Assembly (NCBI GenBank): GCA_945871335.1
Contig: CAMBWM010000039.1
Location: forward strand, 1-13,574
Source: Polaromonas sp. YR568
GTDB lineage: Bacteria; Pseudomonadota; Gammaproteobacteria; Burkholderiales; Burkholderiaceae
Direction: 5' to 3'
DNA length: 13,574 nt
Part shown: positions 1-6,187 of the stretch, piece after piece
How positions within the stretch are numbered: position 1 is the stretch's first letter
Layout of the letters: each line of letters starts with the position of its first letter
Made by a program: the position numbers and the translations under genes
Notes under the pieces: generated by a model
What the model saw: only the letters and a program-made list of their open reading frames with translations
Told to the model about the DNA's origin: nothing
The model's database searches: none

Positions 1-1290
1 GCGCTGGGCGACGCGATTTGCAAACTCTTTGCCAGCCAGGGCTGGAATGTGTTTCGTGAGTTTTATTACAACGACGCCGGCGTGCAGATCCACACCCTGG
101 CCACCAGTACACAGGCGCGCGCCAAAGACCTCAAGCCGGGCGATGCAGCTTGGCCCGAGCCGGCTTACAACGGCGACTACATCGCCGACATCGCGCGCGA
201 CTTCATCGCAGGCAAGAGTGTCAAAGCTGACGACCGCGAAGTCACCGCTACCGGCAACATCGACGACCTGGACGCCATCCGTCAGTTTGCCGTGGCCTAT
301 CTGCGCCGGGAGCAAGACCTGGACTTGCAGGCTTTCTCAGTGCGCTTTGACAACTACTACCTCGAGTCCAGCCTGTATTCGTCGGGCCGTGTGGCTTCGA
401 CAGTAGAACGACTTCAGACCGCCCGCAAGACCTACGAGCAGGACGGCGCCCTGTGGCTCAAATCGACCGACTACGGCGATGACAAAGACCGCGTCATGAA
501 AAAGAGCGATGGCAGCTACACCTACTTTGTGCCTGATGTGGCCTACCACCTGGCCAAGTGGGAGCGTGGTTACGCCAAGGCCATCAACATCCAGGGCATG
601 GACCACCACGGCACCATCGCCCGCGTGCGCGCCGGTCTGCAGGCGGCTGGTGCCGGCGTGCCCGCCGGTTACCCCGACTATGTACTGCACACGATGGTGC
701 GCGTGATGCGCCACGGCGAAGAGGTGAAGATCTCCAAGCGCGCCGGCAGCTACGTCACGCTGCGCGACCTGATCGAGTGGACCAGCGCTGATGCGGTGCG
801 CTTCTTCTTGCTCAGCCGCAAGCCCGACACCGAATACGTCTTTGACATTGACTTGGCGCTGGCCAAGAACAACGAGAACCCTGTCTATTACGTGCAATAC
901 GCGCATGCGCGCATTTGCTCGGTGCTGCTGCGCCATGCCGGCCAGGAAGACGAAGAGTCGCAACGTGCCGAGCGCGTGCTGGCCATTGCCGCCGAGCTGC
1001 AGGGCGTTGACCTGTCGCCGCTGCAAAGTCCGCAAGCCCAGGCGCTGATGCTGCTGCTGGCCAAATACCCCGACATGCTGGCCAATGCCGCCCAGGGCAT
1101 GGCCCCGCACGATGTCGCGTTTTACCTGCGAGAACTGGCCGCCTGCTACCACAGCTATTACGATGCTGAGCGAATTCTGGTGGAGGATGAAGAGCTCCGC
1201 CTGGCCCGCCTGGCGCTGGTGGCCGCGACACGTCAGGTGTTGCACAATGGATTGCAGATGCTGGGCGTGAGCGCACCGGCAAAAATGTGA
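1..1290 (+). CDS. argS: Arginyl-tRNA synthetase, 3' part (5' end outside the window)
   Basis: Class I aminoacyl-tRNA synthetase that charges tRNA-Arg with arginine in the cytoplasm. The reading frame is open from base 1, so the gene starts upstream; about 429 codons are visible of a family length near 560. The N-terminal tRNA-recognition domain and the HIGH motif are therefore missing. Visible family hallmarks are the catalytic-domain stretch [15 protein letters not shown] (about 598-642), the KMSKS-type loop, here KISKR at 727-741 followed by [13 protein letters not shown], and the anticodon-binding domain opening with [18 protein letters not shown] (about 868-921). The C-terminus, with a residue pattern like [20 protein letters not shown], ends the all-helical DALR domain normally. 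The stop TGA overlaps a GTG of the next gene (GTGA), compatible with translational coupling. The identification is firm. Confidence 0.96.
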   Translation, partial: ALGDAICKLFASQGWNVFREFYYNDAGVQIHTLATSTQARAKDLKPGDAAWPEPAYNGDYIADIARDFIAGKSVKADDREVTATGNIDDLDAIRQFAVAYLRREQDLDLQAFSVRFDNYYLESSLYSSGRVASTVERLQTARKTYEQDGALWLKSTDYGDDKDRVMKKSDGSYTYFVPDVAYHLAKWERGYAKAINIQGMDHHGTIARVRAGLQAAGAGVPAGYPDYVLHTMVRVMRHGEEVKISKRAGSYVTLRDLIEWTSADAVRFFLLSRKPDTEYVFDIDLALAKNNENPVYYVQYAHARICSVLLRHAGQEDEESQRAERVLAIAAELQGVDLSPLQSPQAQALMLLLAKYPDMLANAAQGMAPHDVAFYLRELAACYHSYYDAERILVEDEELRLARLALVAATRQVLHNGLQMLGVSAPAKM

Positions 1291-1967
1291 ACAAGCGACG
1301 CATGGCCGCACAGGACAGACAAGGTATGAAAAAGCAACGCGGTGGAACCCTCTTCGGCTTCATTTTGGGCGCCCTGGCCGGACTGGGCGTGGCTTTGGCC
1401 TTGGCGGTTTACATCACCAAGGTGCCCATGCCCTTCATGACGAAGACGCCAAGTCGCACAGCCGATGACGCTGCCGCCGAGGCCAAGAAAAACCGCGACT
1501 GGGACCCCAATGCGGCCTTGTCTGGCAAGCCGGCAGTCAAAGACGCTCAGGCTGGGGTGGACCCCGCTGCGGCCCCCGCAGCCCCAGTTGCTCCCGGCGC
1601 GCCGACGCCTTCTGCTGATCCTGTGGGTGATCTGGCCAAAGCCAAAACCGACACACAAGCTAAACCTGCTGCTCCGACGCAGGCGGCCGCAGCCCCGGCT
1701 GCAACTGCGGCAACGGCAGCTGCCGGCGACCCTTTCAATTATTTTGTGCAAGCCGGCGCCTTTCGCACGCCTGAAGATGCTGAACAACAGCGCATCAAGC
1801 TCTCTTTGATGGGTTTACCGGCCCGCGTCAGCGAGCGCGAGCAGTCCGGGCGCATCGTTTACCGGGTGCGACTCGGCCCTTTCGATAAAAAAGACGATGC
1901 TGAAAAGGTTAAAGTCCGGCTCGACACCGGCGGCCTGGAAGCGACCCTTGTACGGGTCCAGAAATAA
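1287..1967 (+). CDS. Membrane-anchored SPOR-domain protein (FtsN-like)
   Basis: Predicted inner-membrane protein with a periplasmic peptidoglycan-binding SPOR domain. SPOR domains bind glycan strands stripped of stem peptides at division sites; a role in septation or wall remodelling is inferred. Numbering from the GTG at 1287: a short basic cytoplasmic N-terminus (MKKQRGG at 14-20), one membrane segment at about 21-43, an Ala/Pro-rich linker at about 85-147, and a SPOR domain at about 148-226 containing YFVQAGAF, a LPARV segment and YRVRLGPF. The start is uncertain. GTG 1287 overlaps the argS stop by 4 nt, while ATG 1302 and ATG 1326 are in frame, and homologues as I remember them often begin close to KKQRGG. 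None has a strong Shine-Dalgarno site. It lies between argS and dsbA, with 30 nt before dsbA. Confidence 0.88.
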   Translation: MNKRRMAAQDRQGMKKQRGGTLFGFILGALAGLGVALALAVYITKVPMPFMTKTPSRTADDAAAEAKKNRDWDPNAALSGKPAVKDAQAGVDPAAAPAAPVAPGAPTPSADPVGDLAKAKTDTQAKPAAPTQAAAAPAATAATAAAGDPFNYFVQAGAFRTPEDAEQQRIKLSLMGLPARVSEREQSGRIVYRVRLGPFDKKDDAEKVKVRLDTGGLEATLVRVQK

Positions 1968-1997
1968 ACTCCACCCCATTCAAAGGAACTGACTTTT

Positions 1998-2675
1998 ATG
2001 CAAAGACGCGAATTTTCACAAGCCGCACTGGCGGCCGCTTCAGCCACAACCCTGGCTGCGCTGCCCTTGGGCGTGCTAGCCCAGGGCAAACCGCCGGCTG
2101 AAGGCAAGGACTACCTGCAGCTGAGCAAACCGGCACCCAACGAGGCGCCCGCCGGACAAATTGAGGTGGTTGAGTTTTTCTGGTATAGCTGCCCGCACTG
2201 CAATGAATTTGAGCCACAGCTCGAGGCCTGGGCCGCTAAAGCCCCTAAGGACGTCAGCCTGCGCCGGGTGCCGGTGTCTTTCAGGCCCGACTTCGAGCCC
2301 CAGCAGCGCCTTTATTACGTGCTGGAAGCAATGGGCAAAGTGGCTGCGCTGCATAAAAAAGTTTTTTATGCCATCCATGTCGAAAAGCAAGCCCTCAACA
2401 CGGCCGATCTGGTCAGCGCCTGGGCGCAAAAGCAGGGCATAGACAAGGCCAAGTTCACCGAGCTTTACAACTCCTTTCCCGTCAACATGAAGACCCGCAA
2501 GGCAACGCAATTGCAAGAGGCTTTCATGGTCGACGGTGTGCCGGCACTGGGCGTGGACGGGCGCTACTACACCTCAGGCTCTTTGGCCGGCACGATGGCG
2601 CGTGCGCTGACAGTCACCGATCATTTGCTCACACTGGCGCGCACAAGCAAAACAGCGCCGGTCAAAGCCAAGTAA
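1998..2675 (+). CDS. dsbA: Periplasmic thiol:disulfide oxidoreductase DsbA
   Basis: Thioredoxin-fold oxidase that introduces disulfide bonds into secreted proteins in the periplasm and is normally re-oxidised by DsbB. The protein has 225 residues, typical for the family. Residues 1-29 form a signal sequence (RREF near the N-terminus, Ala/Leu-rich core, cleavage near VLAQG). The active site CPHC is at 65-68, identical to that of E. coli DsbA, and the cis-proline loop GVPALGV is at 180-186. These two are the only cysteines, as expected for an oxidase rather than a DsbC-type isomerase. The start is supported by AAAGGA at 1981-1986, 11 nt before the ATG. A Rho-independent terminator follows at 2717-2746, so the gene closes the argS-SPOR-dsbA unit. 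The Arg-Arg near the start could suit the Tat pathway, but this is untested. Confidence 0.94.
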   Translation: MQRREFSQAALAAASATTLAALPLGVLAQGKPPAEGKDYLQLSKPAPNEAPAGQIEVVEFFWYSCPHCNEFEPQLEAWAAKAPKDVSLRRVPVSFRPDFEPQQRLYYVLEAMGKVAALHKKVFYAIHVEKQALNTADLVSAWAQKQGIDKAKFTELYNSFPVNMKTRKATQLQEAFMVDGVPALGVDGRYYTSGSLAGTMARALTVTDHLLTLARTSKTAPVKAK

Positions 2676-2716
2676 GGCTGTCCGATGAATGTCAGGCCTG
2701 GCCTGTCACCCGTCTG

Positions 2717-2746
2717 AAACCCGCCCCCAGCAAGGCGGGTTTTTTT
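2717..2746 (+). terminator. Rho-independent terminator after dsbA
   Basis: A perfect 9-bp stem (AAACCCGCC at 2717-2725 and GGCGGGTTT at 2734-2742) encloses an 8-nt loop. The 3' arm merges into a run of seven T (2740-2746). It lies 41 nt after the dsbA stop and before lptA, so it separates the two plus-strand units. It is the best intrinsic terminator I see in the window. Confidence 0.9.
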
Positions 2747-2756
2747 ATGCATAAAC

Positions 2757-2785
2757 GTATTCGCGGCGTGTGTGCTGGCTACAAT
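2757..2785 (+). promoter_or_regulatory. Possible sigma-70 promoter for the lptA-lptB-rpoN unit
   Basis: After the terminator, TACAAT at 2780-2785 is a good -10 hexamer and lies about 34 nt before the chosen lptA ATG at 2819. The matching -35 position (GTATTC at 2757-2762, 17-bp spacer) is poor. The location between a terminator and the first gene of the next unit is the main support. A start site near 2791 would also rule out the longer lptA frame beginning at 2747. Confidence 0.35.
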
Positions 2786-2818
2786 CGCCAAAACAAACAC
2801 AGCAAGATTCGTGCCCTT

Positions 2819-3502
2819 ATGAACTATTCACCCTCTCTGCTCATCAGTCTGGCGCTGCTCGCGGCGACGCCTGCTTTCGCCGAAAGAGCCGATCGCGACA
2901 AGCCCATGAATGCCGAGGCCGACGCACTGCGCTATGACGACCTCAAGCAGTCCAGCGTGTTCACTGGTAACGTGATCATCACCAAAGGGACCACCGTGAT
3001 TCGGGGTGCCCGCGTCGATGTGTCGCAGGACGCCCAGGGCTACCAGCAGGCCGTCGCCATCGCCGAGCCTGGCAAGCTGGCTTATTACCGCACCAAGCGC
3101 GACGGGGTCGACGAGATCATCGAGGGCGAGGGCGAGCGCATCGAGTACGACGGGCGCGCTGACAACGTCAAATTCATCCGCCAGGCCGTAATGCGGCGCT
3201 ACGTGGCCGGCAAGTTGGCTGACGAAAGCCAAGGCGAACTCATACGCTATGAAAACACCACGGACGTGTTCAGTGTCGATGGCAGCGTGCAGCCCAGGCC
3301 CACGGCCAGTAACCCGAGTGGCCGTGTACGCGTCTTACTGTCACCGCGCAGCCAGGCGCCCGCCGTTGCTGCTGGCGCGCCTTCGGCACCTGCAACGGGT
3401 GCTACTGCACCGGCCGGTGCCGCCCGGCCGCAGACGGCTGCACCGGCGCAGCCCTTACCCGGTTTGCGCTCCAGCCCCACGCTGAGTAGCGACAAAAAAT
3501 AA
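2819..3502 (+). CDS. lptA: LPS transport periplasmic protein LptA
   Basis: Periplasmic bridge protein that carries lipopolysaccharide from LptC to LptD. I chose the ATG at 2819 (227 residues) because it gives a clean signal peptide, MNYSPSLLISLALLAATPAFA, with cleavage after residue 21. The frame is open back to 2747, but that extension (MHKRIRGVCAG...) is basic and starts right at the terminator. The mature part opens with the LptA/OstA pattern DKPMNAEADALRYDD (28-42), then FTGNVIITKGTTVIRGARVDV and ADNVKFIRQAV, typical of the beta-jellyroll fold. Residues from about 175 to 227 form an Ala/Pro-rich low-complexity tail. lptB starts 10 nt downstream, confirming the assignment. No lptC is visible upstream, where dsbA stands instead. 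Confidence 0.92.
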   Translation: MNYSPSLLISLALLAATPAFAERADRDKPMNAEADALRYDDLKQSSVFTGNVIITKGTTVIRGARVDVSQDAQGYQQAVAIAEPGKLAYYRTKRDGVDEIIEGEGERIEYDGRADNVKFIRQAVMRRYVAGKLADESQGELIRYENTTDVFSVDGSVQPRPTASNPSGRVRVLLSPRSQAPAVAAGAPSAPATGATAPAGAARPQTAAPAQPLPGLRSSPTLSSDKK

Positions 3503-3512
3503 GTCCCGACGG

Positions 3513-4283
3513 ATGAGCCAGGCTGCCACACCCAATTCAAACCCCAGCCGTCTGGTGGCGCAGGGCCTGCAAAAATCTTATGCAAGCCGCAAAGTTGTCC
3601 AAAACGTCTCTCTGGCGGTGCAAAGCGGTGAAGTGGTTGGCCTGCTAGGCCCTAACGGCGCCGGCAAAACCACTTCGTTTTACATGATCGTCGGCCTGGT
3701 GCGCGCTGACGCCGGCCAGATCAGCATCGACGGTCAAGCTGTTGAGCGCATGCCTATTCACCGCCGCGCCCGACTCGGCCTGAGTTACCTGCCGCAAGAG
3801 GCCTCGATATTTCGCAAGCTCACGGTCGAAGAAAACGTGCGCGCCGTACTCGAGTTGCAACGCGACCCCTTGGGCAAACCTCTCACTGAGGCGGACATTA
3901 AGCAGCGCACCGACAGGTTGCTGCACGAGTTGCGTGTCGAGCATTTGCGCGACTCGCCGGCGCCGGCACTGTCTGGCGGCGAGCGCCGCCGCGTTGAGAT
4001 CGCCCGCGCCCTGGCCACCCAGCCCCGCTTTATTTTGCTGGATGAACCCTTTGCCGGCATCGACCCGATCGCCGTCATTGAGATCCAGCGCATCATCGGT
4101 TTCCTGAAGTCGCGCGGCATTGGCATACTGATCACCGACCACAACGTGCGCGAGACGCTGGGCATTTGTGACCACGCTTACATCATCAGCGAAGGCCAGG
4201 TGCTGGCGACAGGCACGCCAGCTGAAATCGTCAGCAACGCTGACGTGCGCCGCGTCTATCTCGGCGAACACTTCAAAATGTAG
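3513..4283 (+). CDS. lptB: LPS export ABC transporter ATP-binding protein LptB
   Basis: Cytoplasmic ATPase of the LptB2FG transporter, which extracts lipopolysaccharide from the inner membrane. At 256 residues it is slightly longer than usual because of a polar N-terminus of about 12 residues. All ABC motifs are intact: Walker A GPNGAGKT at 46-53, Q-loop glutamine 95 in LPQEASIF, signature LSGGE at 153-157, Walker B ILLDEP at 174-179 with catalytic Glu178, D-loop AGIDP, and switch histidine 210 in ITDHNVRET, a stretch very typical of LptB. The C-terminal YLGEHFKM also matches the family. The start is 10 nt after lptA. The 353 nt to rpoN contain a repeat-rich element whose removal would bring rpoN to within 2 nt of the lptB stop. 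Confidence 0.97.
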   Translation: MSQAATPNSNPSRLVAQGLQKSYASRKVVQNVSLAVQSGEVVGLLGPNGAGKTTSFYMIVGLVRADAGQISIDGQAVERMPIHRRARLGLSYLPQEASIFRKLTVEENVRAVLELQRDPLGKPLTEADIKQRTDRLLHELRVEHLRDSPAPALSGGERRRVEIARALATQPRFILLDEPFAGIDPIAVIEIQRIIGFLKSRGIGILITDHNVRETLGICDHAYIISEGQVLATGTPAEIVSNADVRRVYLGEHFKM

Positions 4284-4289
4284 CTATGA

Positions 4290-4311
4290 GGTTCCCCCCC
4301 TTTGTCGCTCA
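4290..4311 (+). repeat. Truncated direct repeat copy at the left end of the element
   Basis: These 22 bases match the first 22 bases of the full copy beginning at 4320 at 20 positions (differences at the 6th and 16th base). The match stops after the CGCTCA, followed by unrelated AT-richer bases to 4319. Confidence 0.6.
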
Positions 4312-4319
4312 TTCAATTT

Positions 4320-4406
4320 GGTTCACCCCCTTTGACGCTCACTGCGTGTAGCGTCCTCCCCCCTCCGGGGGCCGCCACCTGCGGCCCGGCGAAGCCGGTT
4401 CCGCGG
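4320..4406 (+). repeat. GC-rich repeat unit, direct copy 1
   Basis: The unit reads GGTTC-C-run, a CGCTCACTGCGTGTA segment, a C-run/G-run hairpin (CCCCCC TCC GGGGG, 4358-4371), then GCGGCCCGGCGAAGCCGG with a CCGGC/GCCGG hairpin, ending in TTCCGCGG. The internal hairpins could form in RNA between lptB and rpoN. Confidence 0.65.
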
Positions 4407-4416
4407 CGCGCAGCTT

Positions 4417-4501
4417 GGTTCCCCCCGTTGTCGTTCACTGCGTGTAACTCCTTCCCCCCTCCTGGGGCTTCGCCTGCGGCCCGGCTGAGCCGGTTCCGCG
4501 G
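4417..4501 (+). repeat. GC-rich repeat unit, direct copy 2
   Basis: Second direct copy with the same order of blocks: GGTTCCCCCC, TCACTGCGTGTA, C-run and short G-run, CCTGCGGCCCGGC, GAGCCGGTTCCGCGG. It begins 11 nt after the end of copy 1. The C-run/G-run hairpin is less perfect than in copy 1. Confidence 0.65.
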
Positions 4502-4550
4502 CCCATGCTCGGGCAGGTGCCGAGTCGGGCTGCGTTCATGCCAGTGCCGG

Positions 4551-4636
4551 CCGCAGGACCGGCTTTGCCGGACTGCAGGCGGGCCAGCCCCCTCGGGGGG
4601 CAGCGCAGTACGCGAAGCGACAAGCGTGGGGGCTCC
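4551..4636 (-). repeat. GC-rich repeat unit, inverted copy 3
   Basis: Read on the minus strand this block gives, in the same order, a C-run, CTTGTCGCT, an ACTGCG segment, CCCCCCGAGGGGG, CCTGCAGTCCGGC, AAAGCCGGTCCTGCGG. It is therefore a diverged inverted copy of the two units to its left. Its plus-strand end, GTGGGGGCTCC, abuts the rpoN start codon and supplies the only purine-rich ribosome-binding-like stretch there. Confidence 0.6.
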
Positions 4637-6187
4637 ATGAAGCAGGGTTTATCACTGCGCGTTTCGCAGCATCTGGCGCTGACGCCGCAGTTGCAGCAGT
4701 CGATACGTTTGCTGCAGCTTTCGACGCTGGAGTTGAGCCAGGAGGTCGAGCAGATGCTGGACGAGAATCCTTTTCTGGAGCTGTCAGAAGAGGCGGCTTC
4801 GCGGGAGGAGTTTGGTTTGGCCACGGCGGATGTGCCGGTCAGTCAGGACAATAAGGACTTTGAATATTCGGCCGGGGAAAGTTCGGCATCCAGTAGCGCC
4901 GATGACCGGGCCTCAAGTACCGCTGAGTCGACCGGCGAAGGCGAAGGCAGCGAGCCCAAGCTCGAGGAAAGCTGGGAGGGTGATGGCACAGTCGAGAGTA
5001 CGCCTGATGACAGCGAATGGGGCAGCGATGCGCCCGCCCGCAAAAACAACAATGACGACGGTGAAGATGTGGACGCGGCTGAACTGGCGCGCAACCAGGA
5101 GTCGCTGCAAGATCATTTGCACCGGCAGGCGCTGGGTTTGCGCCTGTCTGAAGAAGACCGCGCTGCGCTGCACTTCTTAATTGAGTCGCTCAACGACGAC
5201 GGCTACCTTGAAGACACCTTGGCCGCGCTGGCCTCAGGACTTGCCGGTGAAGACCTGGAGCAGGCCGAAGAGCTCGAACATCATTTTTCGGTCGCGCTCA
5301 AACTGTTGCATCACATGGAGCCGGCAGGCGTGGGCGCACGCAACCTGGCCGAGTGTTTGAGCCTGCAACTGTTGGACTGCAAGAACACCGAAGAAACGCG
5401 CGCCGCCATGGCCATCTGCCAGCAGCCAATGGAGTTGCTGGCCAAACGCGACGTTAAGCGCCTGACACAGCTCTGCGGATTTTCTGACAGCGCCATCAAG
5501 CTGGCCATCGGCCTGATCGGCCGGCTCGACCCCAAACCGGGCCGGCGCTTTGTGAATGTAGAGCGCAACGTGGTGGTGCCCGATGTTCTGGTGATCAAAG
5601 CCGGGCGCGGCTTCAAGGTCTCGCTCAACGGCGAGGTCATGCCCAAGTTGCGCGTGCACGATATTTATGCCAACGCACTCAAGCAGCACAAAGGCCAGGG
5701 CGGTGCGGCGCTGCAACAGCGGCTGCAAGAGGCGCGCTGGTTCATCAAGAACATACAGCAGCGTTTTGACACCATTTTGCGCGTGTCCACCGCCATCGTC
5801 GAGCGCCAAAAGGCTTTCTTCGCGCATGGTGAGCTGGCCATGCGACCGCTGGTGTTGCGTGAAATTGCAGATGAACTGGGCCTGCACGAGTCCACCATCT
5901 CGCGTGTGACCACCGCCAAGTACATGAGCACGCCTTACGGCACCTTTGAGCTGAAGTATTTCTTTGGCTCAGCGCTGGGCACCGAGGCCGGCGGCAACGC
6001 CTCGAGCACGGCTGTGCGCGCGCTGATCAAACAGTTTGTAGCCTCTGAAAGCGCGGCCAAACCGCTGAGTGACAACCAGATTTCCGAAATGCTCAAAGAG
6101 CAGGGCATCGAATGCGCGCGCCGCACGGTGGCCAAGTACCGCGAAGCGCTGCGCATCGCCCCTGCCAATCTGCGAAAAACTCTCTAG
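4637..6187 (+). CDS. rpoN: RNA polymerase sigma-54 factor RpoN
   Basis: Alternative sigma factor that recognises -24/-12 promoters and needs AAA+ activators; it classically controls nitrogen metabolism, motility and related functions. I chose the ATG at 4637 (516 residues) because the family N-terminus MKQGLSLRVSQHLALTPQLQ starts there. The frame runs open to an ATG at 4505, but those 44 codons lie inside the repeat element. Region I (1-50) is Gln/Leu-rich and carries the activator-interacting LTPQLQQSIRLLQLS. Region II (about 51-150) is acidic and Ser-rich, longer than in enterics. The core-binding region follows at about 150-320. The helix-turn-helix is around 406-428 (REIADELGLHESTISRVT), and the RpoN box ARRTVAKYRE is at 494-503. 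GGGGG lies a few bases before the ATG. The stop abuts the next ATG with no gap. Confidence 0.96.
   Translation: MKQGLSLRVSQHLALTPQLQQSIRLLQLSTLELSQEVEQMLDENPFLELSEEAASREEFGLATADVPVSQDNKDFEYSAGESSASSSADDRASSTAESTGEGEGSEPKLEESWEGDGTVESTPDDSEWGSDAPARKNNNDDGEDVDAAELARNQESLQDHLHRQALGLRLSEEDRAALHFLIESLNDDGYLEDTLAALASGLAGEDLEQAEELEHHFSVALKLLHHMEPAGVGARNLAECLSLQLLDCKNTEETRAAMAICQQPMELLAKRDVKRLTQLCGFSDSAIKLAIGLIGRLDPKPGRRFVNVERNVVVPDVLVIKAGRGFKVSLNGEVMPKLRVHDIYANALKQHKGQGGAALQQRLQEARWFIKNIQQRFDTILRVSTAIVERQKAFFAHGELAMRPLVLREIADELGLHESTISRVTTAKYMSTPYGTFELKYFFGSALGTEAGGNASSTAVRALIKQFVASESAAKPLSDNQISEMLKEQGIECARRTVAKYREALRIAPANLRKTL

Larger units (their letters stand above)
4290..4636. mobile_element. 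Putative 347-bp non-coding inserted element between lptB and rpoN
   Basis: This GC-rich stretch holds no credible gene. The left end (GGTTCCCCCCCTTTGTCGCT, from 4290) and the reverse complement of the right end (GGAGCCCCCACGCTTGTCGC, from 4636 leftward) are imperfect terminal inverted repeats of about 21 bp. ATGA occurs immediately outside both ends (4286-4289 and 4637-4640), as a 4-bp target duplication would. Deleting the element plus one ATGA leaves the lptB stop TAG, two bases, then the rpoN ATG. Inside are two direct copies and one inverted copy of a unit of about 85 bp. No transposase is present, so it would be a MITE-like or REP-like passenger. The right-hand ATGA includes the rpoN start codon, so chance cannot be ruled out. 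Confidence 0.5.

Noticed and set aside
337..1311. Long open frame of 324 codons on the minus strand opposite argS
   Set aside because: It is antisense to well-conserved argS codons, its product is His/Gln/Val-rich with no recognisable domain, and such frames are expected in GC-rich DNA.
4302..4640. Open frame of 112 codons inside the lptB-rpoN spacer
   Set aside because: It is a translation of C-rich repeats (Pro/Ser/Ala/Arg-rich) with no ribosome-binding site and no domain.
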